NCBI GenBank assembly: GCA_947561585.1
Contig: CANNZV010001150.1
Location: forward strand, 114,152 to 178,151
Reading direction: 5' to 3'
DNA length: 64,000 nucleotides
Source of the DNA: Caprella mutica
Lineage: Eukaryota; Arthropoda; Malacostraca; Amphipoda; Caprellidae
Below are positions 21,936 through 34,027 of this stretch, in pieces (position 1 is the first letter of the stretch; the number at the start of each line of letters is the position of its first letter). Under the pieces are notes generated by a model. That model worked only from the letters and a program-made list of their open reading frames with translations, was not told the origin of the DNA and did no database searches. Position numbers and translations under genes: made by a program.

Positions 21936-22425
21936 GGGTCCGTTATCTTTATTTGGTTAAATTCTGGTCCGTTATGTTTACTAGCTTCATTTCTGGTCCG
22001 TTTTTTTTTAAATTGGAAAAATTATAAATAATATTAAAATTATTAATATTTGAATAAGAATATCTTTTTGGAATCATAGATACCACATTAAAGGATTTAA
22101 GCAGAATTTTTGTCCATGTTTTTATTTCTCGTTCTTCACTACTTCAAAATGGATCACGTTTTTTCATCAATTCGTTCAATTAATAAAATATGAAAAATAA
22201 TTGTATAATCATTAATATTATCATTTATAATGTTAAATCTTTATAAATACTAAAGCAAATATTTAATAAGACTTAAATGAATTTTTCTGATCCGGTAACT
22301 CTACTAGCTTAATATCTGGTCCGTTATCTTTACTAGCTTAATATCTGGTCCGTTATCTTTACTAGCTTCATTTCTGGTCCGATATCTTTACTAGCTTAAT
22401 ATCTGGTCCGCTATCTTTGCTTCCT
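21936..22425. repeat. Two clusters of a 29-bp CTGGTCCG repeat
   Basis: CTGGTCCGTTATCTTTACTA recurs with a spacing of 29 bp or so, about three times at 21936-22005 and five times at 22290-22425. All copies are in the same orientation, with 280 bp of AT-rich DNA between the clusters. Confidence 0.8.
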
Positions 22426-24528
22426 CCTTTAAATTATTAGAAATTTAATGATTTGACTTCACACTATGAACCGCCCCAATTTTACTAAAGGTTATCACAT
22501 TAGGGTTTCACTAATTTATGTACTTCTCTTGATGAATTGAATTATACAATTTGAAAGCTGGAGTGAACAGTAATTATTATTTCATCGAAGAGTCTACATA
22601 ACCTCGACAATTACTTGTTCATTTAATTACTATATTATATAGGGTCGGACGGGGTATCGCCAAGCATACCCTTTTTATGGGGTGTCACTCTGCACCTCTT
22701 ATAATTTAAAACCACCTGTTTTTAACCTAAATCTGATTGCACCATTATTTAAAGCATCTTCTTTTCTCCCCAAAACATCACGACGCACCATTATCCTATT
22801 AGTATTTCTAGAGTTAAGTCGCGATGTATGTAGTGTCTCAAAACGGTCTGAAAAAAGTTTGTGCTGGTGATATTTAAATCTCGCAAGCTCTTCAATAACT
22901 CTAGAACAGAGTTTTATAGATTCATATTGTTTCAACATGTCAACAGAAACCGTAATAGTTACTCTATGTCAAAATTTCAACTTCTTAGTTCTAACGGATT
23001 TCCCGCGACAACCGTGCACAGTAATACCCCAGATAATTCAGAGGTAGAGGGGTATCACTGCACATCATTAATAATCATATTTGTATGCAAATAAAAATAA
23101 AAATAATGAGTTTTTAGCTTTTTATAAAAGCATAAATATTGAATAAGGTGTTATTTAATTAAAATATTGATTAACGATGAACTTACGATCGCAGTAGCTG
23201 GTATCCAACGGATTTTTCGAAAACGAATTATCCGAAACCAAATTCTCCGAAAACTAATTCGCCGAACTGGATTCTCCGAATACGAATTTGCCGAAACCTA
23301 AATTTGTCGAAAACTGATTTGCCGAACGACAAATTTGCCGAAAGAAAAATTTGCCCAATGATAAATTTGCCGAAAGACAAATTTACCGAAAGACTTATTC
23401 ATAACAAAATGTAAAATTACACAAAAGTTACAGAAAAGAAACGAAACAACGAAATCCTAACTCTTAATTACACTAAATGATCCTTTAATTATTCTATCTT
23501 TTTTAATATATTAATCTTATTGTAACTATTAAACGTGGTACCACAAGATGATTCTTCGTCTTTTCTTATTTTAAAGACGTTCAAGCTATAATTCAGTCAG
23601 AATCAGTCAGTCAGTTTTGGGAGCAAGTTACATACATTTCTATCATATGAGCGTTTTGGCTTGCTTTTAGATTTTGTGTTATTATCGTGTTTATTCATTT
23701 TTTGTGAATAATCCATGTTTACTATATAGTATTGTTTCAATGCAAGTATGATATATAACTATTTAGCTTTATCCTCATGTTTAAAGATTTATCGATACCA
23801 TATTGTTAGCCGATTAGGTTTATATGCTTGTTATGCATAAAAATATAATTTCTGAAGTTTATATTAACCTAGGTTTATACGATCTTAATGAGATAGGATT
23901 ATACACACATGTATTTATATTTAGATTGTTTCCTAAGTTACAAGTCTACTTAAAATAAATTAACTCAAACACGGTGAGTTAAATAAACTACATGTAAACA
24001 ACTTCGTGCAGATTAATAAACTAATTCTTTTTATGAAATGACGCCAAATGAAGCATGCACGGGATTCTTATTTTTTATTCAGTTGTTAATAGTATTTTAT
24101 ACAGAAGGTGTGTTGAGGCTGACATTATTAATATTTATTCCATTTATTGTGTTTAAAATAAAATTTGTTAGTAATGAATAACACAACTAATTAATTGTTA
24201 TGTTTATATCTTCCCAATATACCTCTAGCCTCAACAAAGTGTAACTTGAATGAATAAATTTCTTTTCAGTTAAAAACATTGATTTCTATCAACCCTTTAT
24301 TAGTAATGCCATATACATATTAATATTCAATATATACAGCTATATATATAATAATTTAGCAAAATGATACGGAATTAGTGGAATACAAATTTGTATAGCA
24401 ATAGTAATGTCAAATTCATATAAAAAAATTTATGCATAAGATATAATGATGAGAACTACAAAGTCCAACAGAATGTTATTTTTAAATACACTAAATTTGA
24501 TTTTCGACAAATCCGTATTTCGGAAAAT

Positions 24529-25466
24529 TATAAAAAAGAGCTCCTTACCATTTGTATTATATTAATTAGGCATAAATTGTTTTCATTATTTAATGAGAAC
24601 TATTCATTTATTTATACAATTGTATAATATTATAATATTCATTACGTGTTATATCACCACTAGATGGCTCTCTTTACCAAATTTAACCTTATATAAGATG
24701 TGCACAGCGTGCTACAAAATCAGTATCTACCCAACTCTCGAACTGTTTAATTCGTTTGAAGTTGTGTCTTGTCTAATTTGATTAACTAACTTACACGTTG
24801 TACATATAAATTGTACATCGTTAATGTTCGGAAATATTGAAAGCTTAATTCCTATCCTTTTCATGTTCGAACATTTCTCTTAATAGTACAGTAGTACGCC
24901 GTTATTTCGTGAGCTTTGCTCCATTTCATTCTTCTCAATAATTAGAGTTCCCTACTCTATAAAACTTAAAACTGTTAGTCAATTCAATATAAATTTGTTT
25001 TGACTCTTGAAATAAGCTTTAAAATCCTTAATGGTAAAAATTTCAAGGTAGTATACTTTGTTGTAATAATTGCTATATTGAATTTATATAGAGCTATCTG
25101 GTGGTGGTAACACTAACTATTTACTTTCATATTCTTTAGAATAAAACCCCTGTGCAGTGTGCATAAACCCGAACGGAAATTACCTACGGTATACAATCCG
25201 AAACTCTCCTAAATTCCTTTCCTGAAATCTCCTGTTACCTTAACCGGTATCCCATGCTAATGTTGTGCTACATTTTGTAAGGTACTAACTCTAGTCAATC
25301 GCATGAATTTGATGGTGATAAAAGCAAATGCTATTTAGGATTGCCAAGCTTCATTTCTAACTTAATTTGTATATTTCAGAATAACTACAAATAAAGATCT
25401 GCGCTTCTTGTTTTAAAATTTATGTCATTATCCTTTGAAACCTAATTTGTTCATCTAAATTCTAAC
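24529..25466 (+). repeat. Left LTR of the BEL/Pao element
   Basis: Starts TATAAAAAAGAGCTCC and ends TTCTAAC. It contains a TATATAAG-like box near 24690 and AATAAA motifs near 25140 and 25390. By eye it differs from the right LTR only at 24909 (T versus A). Confidence 0.92.
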
Positions 25467-25522
25467 ATATTTAATTCTTGAAATTTTCTTATTAATTTTA
25501 CCACCATCAAATTCTTGCAACA

Positions 25523-28500
25523 ATGTCTGGCTCAGAGTTAGAGACCGAAACTAAGTATGTAAATACTAAATCTAAACTTGTAACTAAGCGTGCTGTGCTT
25601 AAACGCCGTATTACTATTTCTTTCAATAATTATGATCCTGATATGGATTATTCCACCTTTAAAAATATTATTAAAGGTTACCTAGATGAAATCAAGGAGT
25701 ACGACGATCAAATTACCTCACTAATATTAGAGTCCACAGGTTATAGCGACTTGTTTTCAGATGACACAGAAAAAGAGTTGGAGAATCAATCCAAATATAC
25801 TCTTTCTGTTCAAGCCAGACTGAATAGACTAGCTGGTAAAGATGGAGATGAGGAGCAAAGCGCCAAACTTCCAGTTAGTGAGTTAAAATTGCCTGAACTC
25901 AAATGTACTAGTTTTTCAGGTGAAGGCTCCTCTCATTTAGATTACCATGCTTTCATTACTCAGTTTAGGAATGTAATTGATCAACGTCGTTTGTCTAATA
26001 TTTCTAAATTCACTTATTTGAGATCTTACTTGAGTGGCTATGCCCTTAAATTAGTTCAGCATCTTCAATTATCAAATGATAATTATACAGTAGCTCTTGA
26101 ATTGCTAAATGGCGAATTTCTTAACCCTAACGCTATAATCAATGATCTCTATGCTAAATTGTTAAAATTGAAACCTAAATCTGATCCTAGTCTTCTTGAA
26201 ACTAAGCTGTTTATAAACGAAGTTAGGTGCATAATTAGTGATTTGAAAAACTATGATATTAACCTACTTGAGGAACATAGTGCAAACACTTTGATTAGCC
26301 ATATCATTTTCAATAAATTACCTAATGTTTTCAAGCAGGAATTAGTTAGGAAATTAGATAATAATTTCCCTACAATGCAAAATATTTTTGACAACTACTC
26401 GGGTATTATCACTACTCTCAATTTAGATTTAGGTTCCTCTAGAAATGTAAAATTCAATGATAACCCATCTCATTCAAATTTCAAACACGTTATTAGAGCT
26501 ACTAATTTAAATTCTGAATTGCCTAGAAATTCTAACCCTAACAATTTTGATGGTAAACCAAAAAACTTCTTTTGTAAGTTTTGTAATGCTAGCGGTCATT
26601 GTATGTCTAGATGCAGTAAGTATTCTAAATTTCACGATAGAAGAGCTAGATGCGATGAATTGAATATTTGTTCAAAATGCACGAGCTCTAAACATAATTC
26701 CCATAATTGTAAAAATTCCCTTGATTTTTCTTGTTCTAATTGTAAGTCCTTTAATCATATTTCAGCATTGTGTCCAAACAATGTGAGTAAAGTAAACACT
26801 AACTTTTGTTTAAATGCTTCATCTGACTCTGGTAAAACTTTCATTTTACCTACTCTTTGTGTTACTGTAGGGTCAGGTCAATTCAAAACTAGGGTGCGTT
26901 GCTTAGTAGACACAGGTAGTCAGCGTTCTTACGTCTCTGATAAAGTACTTAGTAGGTTAAATTTCCATTGCAAAAATGAGACTAAGTTACTTATAAATAC
27001 TTTCTTAGACTCTGACTTTAAAACCTTTGGTGAAACGTACCTTAATGTTGATTTTGGTGACCGTAATAAAGATAGTGTTTTTCCTTTCCTAATCAGTAAA
27101 GATGTAGAGCTTTCATATTCTGTCGATGGCTTAAAGTTAGCTCATAGTAATGTCTCTAAACAATTAAAACTAGCTGAACAATTCAATTCTGACGAGGTTA
27201 AACTCGAAGGTTTGCTAGGCATTGATGCAATTCAATTGCTTAGTGGTTACAAACTAGTGCCTTGTTTGAAGGGTCAAGCTTTAGAATTTTCATCTGGTTT
27301 AGTACCGATAGGTAATGTTGACAGTTTTCTAAATCAAAATCAATTGAATGCTAAGTACAAAGTGAAACGGTCTGACAAATCTCCGCAGACTGTAAGTAGT
27401 TCTCTTGTTAACTTTTTAATTAACCCTGTGTCAACTAAGTTCGATCCAATTGGATCTGTAATTAATGATAGTTTAGTTGATAGCAAATTAGACGATATGT
27501 TTAATTTAAATTCCTTAGGCATTAGAGAAACTGTTACTGAGTATGATCAGTATCACATTGATAAATTTGATAGTAAAATTGAATTTAATAATGGTAACTA
27601 TGAGGTTTCCCTACCTTGGACTGACAAAATTTCAGATGTTAAATCTAATTTTCACATTGCTAAATCCGTACTCGATAGAGTATTAGTTAACTTGAACGAA
27701 AATAAATTGTATGATAAATACAACGCTGTATTAAAGCAGCAACTCGATGATGACATCATCGAACAAATTCCTTTGAGCGATGTTGATCAAAAGGTATGGA
27801 TACCTCATAGACATGTAATTAAAAACGATGATAATGTAACTACTAAGCTTCGTATTGTATTAAATTGTAGTTTGAAAGTAAAGGATTCTCCTTCCTTAAA
27901 TGAGTCCGCATACCCTGGTGTGGATTTGCTTTCAAATTTGTTAGAGCTTCTGATTAAAATTCGAAATAATAAATACCTAGTCATTTCGGATATAAAACAA
28001 GCTTTCTTGATGATTAAATTGAAGGAGGATTTTGATAGGAATAAATTTTGTATTTTGTGGAGGAATGAAGCAGGTGAACTTATTGCTTATCGTTACAAAA
28101 CAATTGTATTTGGGTACGCAAGCTCGCCCTTCATTTTACTACATGTCATTAAACATCACGTAGCTAAATACGAGCCTGATGAGTGCTCGCATATTTTGAA
28201 TAATAATTTGTATGTAGACAATCTCTTCTTCACTGGAAATGATATTAGTTCTTTAACTAAACTTTATCATGAAACTTCTAAGAGAATGCACGAGGGCGGA
28301 TTTAACTTACGCTCTTGGGCTACAAATTGTGCACCTTTGAAGAAGTTATTTGATATTAATGGTGATTCTGTTTCTCATTCATCAGAATACGAGAAAGTAT
28401 TAGGATATAGATTTCATGTTGCTTCTGATAGTCTGTCTCTCCCTCCTTATGACCAAGCTTCTAATTCTATTGTTACTAAGCGTTCGGTTCTCTCAGGTAT

Positions 28501-30850
28501 TGCGCAGATTTTCGATCCACTTGGACTAGTTTTGCCCGTCCTTGTTAGAGGCAAAATTTTGCTGCAGGACCTTTGGAAGGACAAATTGGACTGGGACGAA
28601 CCTGTGAACAAAGACTACAGTAAACGATGGAATTCTATCCAGTCTGATTTTTCTCGGTTGCATGATATTTCCTTTGATAGGCAGGTTTACGATGGTGATT
28701 GTGAACTGTTTATTTTTTGTGATTCCTCTAAATCTGTATATGGTTTTTCATGTTATTGTAAAGGTGAAATCGATGGCGTCACTAAATCTAGTTTCTTATT
28801 TGCCAAAGCTAAAAATGCTCCAACAAAAAGTAAATCTATTCCCACATTAGAGTTATTGTCTGTATTTTTGGCCATGAAATGTTTGCCAACTATTTTAAAT
28901 TCTATGCAAAGTAAAGTTAAAAATGTAACCATATGTATCGACGCACAAATTGTTCTCTCCTGGATCCTCACAAAGAATGTGAAGTCAAAGAACATTTTTG
29001 CGAAGAATAGAGTAAAGGATATAACTTCCTTTAGGGACGAATATTTCGATAAATTTAATTTACAATGTAAATTTAAGTATGTCCCCACAGCAGAAAATCC
29101 CGCAGATTTGTTGACACGTGGAATGTCTGTACGAGAGTTCCGGACAAAGATGAAGTTCTGGCAGAGCGGTCCCGCGTTTCTGCTCCGTCAATCTGACACT
29201 TCGTGGCCTGATGACTCGCTGGGATGTTTGTCACAGAAGAGCAGAATTTTGACTAGGACTGCGGTGGTCTCTTCGCCGGAACCCGTCTTGCCATTAGATA
29301 AGTATTCTGATGTAAACAAACTCTTGCGAGTAACTTCTCTAATTTATCGTTTCATTTGTAAATTGCGTAAGCAAGCCTCTAGCATTGAGGATTGCCATGA
29401 GAAAGCTAAAGTCTACTGGATCAAATACGAGCAAGCAAATCATTTTGAATCTGATCTAAAATTTCTTAAATCTCCTTGCGATAGTCAGATCCCCAATCGT
29501 GTAACTAATTTGAATTTGTATTTAGATTGTAATGATATTATCAGGTCTAAGGGTCGTTATGATCGTTGTCTAGAAATGTCTTATGATAGATGCAATCCTG
29601 TGTTATTACCTAAACATAGTATGTTCACTAAATTAATTATTCTTTATGCTCATGAAGATTGTAAACATTTAGGTGTACCATCAACTATTAATAAAGTTCG
29701 TAAAATGGGTTATTGGATTCCTCAAATCCGTAATCTAGTTAAAAATTACCTTTCTAAATGCATAGTTTGTAAGAAGATAAATAAATTTGCTTTCAAATAC
29801 CCTAAATTAACAGATTTCAACAAAGATAAAGTAAATTTTCACAGACCATTCAATCATACAGGCATCGACTTCACTGGTCATGTTTATGTTAAATTAGGCG
29901 ATAAATTAACAAAAATGTACCTACTTGTTTTCACGTGTTTAAATATTAGAGCCATACACATAGAACTGTTACCTTCAATGACCTGTAAAGACTTTCTTCT
30001 TGCATTTACTAGATTCTGTAATATGTATGGTATACCAAATTCCATATATAGCGATAATGCTTCTACCTTCCTACAGGCTATGGGTATACTTTCCAATAGT
30101 CATATTGATAACGATTTTTCTTCATACTTGATTAAAAATTCCATTAAGCATGTCCGAATTCCTTTATACTCGGCATGGGTAGGTAGCGCTTGGGAGCGTA
30201 TGATTCGCACCATTAAATCATGCTTGTATAAAACTTTAGGTCGCAAGCATCATGAATATTTCCATTTGTTAACTGTACTATCAGATATTATTAATTCTAT
30301 TAATTCTAGGCCTCTTACTTATTTAGACACTACCGATCTCAGTGTTTTAACCCCTAATTGTTTCATCAAATCAGATTCTGGTAGATCCGTCTTGTTCGGG
30401 CATACGGGTGGGACTGAGCTGTCTGTACCTAACCGAAAGGACCTTGTCAAGGCGCTAGAGCTACGAGAAGAGATGTTCGGCCGCTTCAAGGACATGTGGT
30501 ATGACGAATATCTCCCGTCATTAAGAGAATCTTCGCGGGACTTGTACCAAAAGGATTGGGAAAACGTCATTAAAATGGATGATGTAGTCCTTATCTCTTC
30601 AAGCATCAAGCCACGGTCACATTGGCAGCTGGGTCGAGTCGTAGCCTTGAGTCCTTCTGGAGACGGAAAAGTGCGGTCCGTAACTTTGAAGAAAGCTGAC
30701 TGTACGGATGGTGTCTATTCCATCAATCTCCTGCACCCTCTGGAGATATCTGTGGAGAGCGCACCAAAACTTTCGACGGGATCAGCTGTACCTGAGAAGG
30801 ACCGTCGAAGAACTTCTAAGCGACTGGCCGCGAAGAAGAAAAGCAATTAG
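25523..30850 (+). CDS. BEL/Pao Gag-Pol polyprotein
   Basis: This is a single uninterrupted frame of 1775 residues. The N-terminal half of Gag resembles the DUF1759 region. Cys/His knuckles start at C351 and extend to about 413. A retropepsin-like DTGS lies at 463-466. The reverse transcriptase region (about 740-940) has SDIKQAF and YVDN at 897-900, with N where many relatives have D. RNase H has D1067. The integrase has an HHCC-type finger (about 1365-1415) and catalytic D1449, D1511 and E1558. A C-terminal DUF5641-like segment (about 1675-1750) follows. The frame encodes everything needed for reverse transcription and integration. The ATG at 25523 lies 56 bp downstream of the LTR. Confidence 0.95.
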   Translation: MSGSELETETKYVNTKSKLVTKRAVLKRRITISFNNYDPDMDYSTFKNIIKGYLDEIKEYDDQITSLILESTGYSDLFSDDTEKELENQSKYTLSVQARLNRLAGKDGDEEQSAKLPVSELKLPELKCTSFSGEGSSHLDYHAFITQFRNVIDQRRLSNISKFTYLRSYLSGYALKLVQHLQLSNDNYTVALELLNGEFLNPNAIINDLYAKLLKLKPKSDPSLLETKLFINEVRCIISDLKNYDINLLEEHSANTLISHIIFNKLPNVFKQELVRKLDNNFPTMQNIFDNYSGIITTLNLDLGSSRNVKFNDNPSHSNFKHVIRATNLNSELPRNSNPNNFDGKPKNFFCKFCNASGHCMSRCSKYSKFHDRRARCDELNICSKCTSSKHNSHNCKNSLDFSCSNCKSFNHISALCPNNVSKVNTNFCLNASSDSGKTFILPTLCVTVGSGQFKTRVRCLVDTGSQRSYVSDKVLSRLNFHCKNETKLLINTFLDSDFKTFGETYLNVDFGDRNKDSVFPFLISKDVELSYSVDGLKLAHSNVSKQLKLAEQFNSDEVKLEGLLGIDAIQLLSGYKLVPCLKGQALEFSSGLVPIGNVDSFLNQNQLNAKYKVKRSDKSPQTVSSSLVNFLINPVSTKFDPIGSVINDSLVDSKLDDMFNLNSLGIRETVTEYDQYHIDKFDSKIEFNNGNYEVSLPWTDKISDVKSNFHIAKSVLDRVLVNLNENKLYDKYNAVLKQQLDDDIIEQIPLSDVDQKVWIPHRHVIKNDDNVTTKLRIVLNCSLKVKDSPSLNESAYPGVDLLSNLLELLIKIRNNKYLVISDIKQAFLMIKLKEDFDRNKFCILWRNEAGELIAYRYKTIVFGYASSPFILLHVIKHHVAKYEPDECSHILNNNLYVDNLFFTGNDISSLTKLYHETSKRMHEGGFNLRSWATNCAPLKKLFDINGDSVSHSSEYEKVLGYRFHVASDSLSLPPYDQASNSIVTKRSVLSGIAQIFDPLGLVLPVLVRGKILLQDLWKDKLDWDEPVNKDYSKRWNSIQSDFSRLHDISFDRQVYDGDCELFIFCDSSKSVYGFSCYCKGEIDGVTKSSFLFAKAKNAPTKSKSIPTLELLSVFLAMKCLPTILNSMQSKVKNVTICIDAQIVLSWILTKNVKSKNIFAKNRVKDITSFRDEYFDKFNLQCKFKYVPTAENPADLLTRGMSVREFRTKMKFWQSGPAFLLRQSDTSWPDDSLGCLSQKSRILTRTAVVSSPEPVLPLDKYSDVNKLLRVTSLIYRFICKLRKQASSIEDCHEKAKVYWIKYEQANHFESDLKFLKSPCDSQIPNRVTNLNLYLDCNDIIRSKGRYDRCLEMSYDRCNPVLLPKHSMFTKLIILYAHEDCKHLGVPSTINKVRKMGYWIPQIRNLVKNYLSKCIVCKKINKFAFKYPKLTDFNKDKVNFHRPFNHTGIDFTGHVYVKLGDKLTKMYLLVFTCLNIRAIHIELLPSMTCKDFLLAFTRFCNMYGIPNSIYSDNASTFLQAMGILSNSHIDNDFSSYLIKNSIKHVRIPLYSAWVGSAWERMIRTIKSCLYKTLGRKHHEYFHLLTVLSDIINSINSRPLTYLDTTDLSVLTPNCFIKSDSGRSVLFGHTGGTELSVPNRKDLVKALELREEMFGRFKDMWYDEYLPSLRESSRDLYQKDWENVIKMDDVVLISSSIKPRSHWQLGRVVALSPSGDGKVRSVTLKKADCTDGVYSINLLHPLEISVESAPKLSTGSAVPEKDRRRTSKRLAAKKKSN

Positions 30851-30879
30851 GAATTACTTTTTTTGTGTGGTGGGGAGTG

Positions 30880-31817
30880 TATAAAAAAGAGCTCCTTACC
30901 ATTTGTATTATATTAATTAGGCATAAATTGTTTTCATTATTTAATGAGAACTATTCATTTATTTATACAATTGTATAATATTATAATATTCATTACGTGT
31001 TATATCACCACTAGATGGCTCTCTTTACCAAATTTAACCTTATATAAGATGTGCACAGCGTGCTACAAAATCAGTATCTACCCAACTCTCGAACTGTTTA
31101 ATTCGTTTGAAGTTGTGTCTTGTCTAATTTGATTAACTAACTTACACGTTGTACATATAAATTGTACATCGTTAATGTTCGGAAATATTGAAAGCTTAAT
31201 TCCTATCCTTTTCATGTTCGAACATTTCTCTTAATAGTACAGTAGTACGCCGTTATTTCGAGAGCTTTGCTCCATTTCATTCTTCTCAATAATTAGAGTT
31301 CCCTACTCTATAAAACTTAAAACTGTTAGTCAATTCAATATAAATTTGTTTTGACTCTTGAAATAAGCTTTAAAATCCTTAATGGTAAAAATTTCAAGGT
31401 AGTATACTTTGTTGTAATAATTGCTATATTGAATTTATATAGAGCTATCTGGTGGTGGTAACACTAACTATTTACTTTCATATTCTTTAGAATAAAACCC
31501 CTGTGCAGTGTGCATAAACCCGAACGGAAATTACCTACGGTATACAATCCGAAACTCTCCTAAATTCCTTTCCTGAAATCTCCTGTTACCTTAACCGGTA
31601 TCCCATGCTAATGTTGTGCTACATTTTGTAAGGTACTAACTCTAGTCAATCGCATGAATTTGATGGTGATAAAAGCAAATGCTATTTAGGATTGCCAAGC
31701 TTCATTTCTAACTTAATTTGTATATTTCAGAATAACTACAAATAAAGATCTGCGCTTCTTGTTTTAAAATTTATGTCATTATCCTTTGAAACCTAATTTG
31801 TTCATCTAAATTCTAAC
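30880..31817 (+). repeat. Right LTR of the BEL/Pao element
   Basis: Same length and, as far as I can see, the same sequence as the left LTR except for one position. It is preceded by the presumed polypurine tract. Confidence 0.92.
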
Positions 31818-32698
31818 AAAATCCGTTTCCAGCCAAATTGTGATTCGGAAAATTTGGTTTCAGCCAATTCGTTTTCGGAAAATCAGCGTAGACCCCGTAG
31901 TAGCTATGCAACTTGATGTGGTGTTATTAAGATAGGGAGAGGGGATATTTAGGTGAGGGGTGAGAGGTTATTGAATTAAAATACTTACATTAAACCAACA
32001 TTCGTATTATATTTTTGATGAAATCAGTTAAATTTTTACATAAAATTTAATTGTTTAATTTGTTGCAGATTCATTAAATATGTGTTTAAAAAGTAAGGGA
32101 CAATTGGATTGGGAAGAGGGTATCTAGAGAGGGAAACACAGACATTTAGATTGGGACAGAGGGATTTAGATGGGGGAGAGGGGGAAAAATATGGAGAAGA
32201 GAGGGATTTAGATGGGAAGAAGGGGATTTGAATTGGAAGAGTGGGAGATTTCGATGAGAGGAGAGGGTGATTTAGATGAGATGAGATGGGGATTTAGATT
32301 GTAAGAGAGGGGATTTTGATAGGAACAGAGGGGTATTTAGATGGTAGTATTAACATGGGGAGTGGAAGGATTTAGGAGGGGGAGAGGAGTGTTGCAAGTA
32401 TGCAATGCACAGTAATACCCCTTCTTGTGCGCAGTGACACCCCCATACACTCACTAAAAGTTGCGCACAAAAAATTGCCAATAAGTAATTCATATATATT
32501 TAGGTATTATTTCGAAACTGGTTTAGAATCATCCTCATTCAAGATCATTTCTTCACGAGAAAAAGATGTTTATCTAGAACATTTATTTTTGAGTAAATAC
32601 AGAGTTTGCGGTATTGTGCGCCGTGATACCCCATCCGACCCACTGTTAACTTCTTATTAAATTTAAAGTAGAATTTATTAATGGGTATACTAGTGTAA

Positions 32699-33190
32699 AT
32701 ACTACCAGTATTCCAGTTATTTTACAGTCTACGGTAAAGACTACCAGTGTTGCAGTTATTTTACAGTCTACGGTAAAGACTACTAGTATTGTAGTTATTT
32801 TACAGTCTACGGTAAAGACTACCAGTGCTGCAGTTATTTTACAGTCTACGGTAAAGACTACTAGTATTGCAGTTATTTTACAGTCTACAGTAAAGACTAC
32901 CAGTGTTGCAGTTATTTTACAGTCTACGGTAAAGACTACTAGTATTGCAGTTATTTTACAGTCTACGGTAAAGACTACTAGTATTGCAGTTATTTTACAG
33001 TCTACGGTAAAGACTACCAGAATTGCAGTTACTTTACAGTCTACGGTGGAGACTACCAGTATTCCAGTGACTTTACAGTCTACGGAAAGACTACCAGTAT
33101 TGCAGTTACTTTACAGTCTACGGTAAAGACTACTAGTATTCCAGTTATTTTACAGTCTATGGTAAAGACTACCAGAATTTCAGTAACTAC
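32699..33190. repeat. 39-bp minisatellite
   Basis: About 12 copies of a unit with TTTACAGTCTACGGTAAAGA and a variable CTACCAGT / CTACTAGT segment. Confidence 0.93.
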
Positions 33191-33950
33191 TTTACGTTAC
33201 AATCACCTCTATTTATAAACAAATACAATTGGGTGTTAGAAATTATATAGTTAATAACACTAAGAATATAGTTTTTAAAATATATGTTTAAATGTTATAA
33301 TTCTGAGAATGTACTATATTGCGAATAAGAAAATAAAAATATTGACTGTTAATTATGGTTATGTTTTTTAGAATATGTTTACTAAAATACAATTCTTAAG
33401 GATATGTTTTTAAAGTTATAACTTTATAAAGATACTAATTTTAGCAGATAATATTATAAAGATAAAGCATTCACCGAATAGAATTTTAAGGTTAGAAATT
33501 AAAAGGTCACTGGTTATAAAAATACGACAAATAAGAATAATGAACTACCGCATAAAATTTTAACGTCTATATTTTTAAGAATATTGTTCCTTGTCGATAA
33601 GTTTTTTGGGATATTGTGTACTATGGTTACTAGCTCACTGATTGGCTAGGGAAGCATATGATTGGCCAATAAGAGACGAGGACTTTGAGCTATTTGAAAA
33701 TGAAAATAAGTGGTATTTAGCTCAAACAGCATAGCGCTTCATAAATTGAGTTGATATCGAACTGGAAATCTTTAAAGGAATCAGGTCTATTATGCTCATT
33801 TCAATTTAGATTTAGATTAAATATGATTATTATATATAGATTATATAGATTATAAAAGGTTATCCATATTAATCTTCTGGTAAATCCTGAAATAATACAG
33901 TTTGCCTAGATTTTATATAAAATAGATAGCCCCACCCAGGGAGCAAGCAT

Positions 33951-34027
33951 TATTCCTGGGATATTAAGGGAATAACCCTGGGAAGAAGGATATATTCCTG
34001 GGATATTCCCTTAATATCCCAGGAATA
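33951..34027. repeat. Perfect 24-bp hairpin
   Basis: The arms 33951-33974 and 34004-34027 are exact reverse complements, with a 29-nt loop. Each arm contains CCTGGGATATTAAGGG or its complement. The flanks CACCCAGG and CCTGCCTGGG partly extend the pairing. Confidence 0.9.

Larger units (their letters stand above)
24529..31817 (+). mobile_element. BEL/Pao LTR retrotransposon, apparently intact and young
   Basis: Two 938-bp LTRs flank a single polyprotein frame. The 5-bp target duplication AAAAT is at 24524-24528 and 31818-31822. The purine-rich tract GTGGTGGGGAG just before the right LTR fits a polypurine tract. The element is inserted in the right end-repeats of element C, antisense to the sidestep-like gene, in its intron 3. 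Confidence 0.93.
23200..31896. mobile_element. Mutator-like non-autonomous element C (interrupted by BEL)
   Basis: The left terminus is GGTATCCAACGGATTTTTCG. The inverted right terminus is GGGGTCTACGCTGATTTTCC. Both continue with CGAAAACGAATT and further units of about 16 bp (AGACAAATTTGCCGAA type). The flanks GCAGTAGCT (23191-23199) and GTAGTAGCT (31897-31905) match at 8 of 9, a 9-bp target duplication. A BEL/Pao element of 7.3 kb interrupts its right end-repeats, so its own length is about 1.4 kb. Confidence 0.75.
22642..32641. mobile_element. Candidate element F interrupted by nested insertions
   Basis: The left end GGGTCGGACGGGGTATC matches the inverted right end GGGTCGGATGGGGTATC in 16 of 17 positions. 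Both flanks also carry inverted blocks with GGGGTATCACTGCGCAC-like sequence near 23040 and 32430. Element C, with the BEL retrotransposon inside it, sits between the two halves. No target duplication is apparent, so the class is unknown. Without the insertions the element would be about 1.3 kb and non-coding. Confidence 0.55.
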
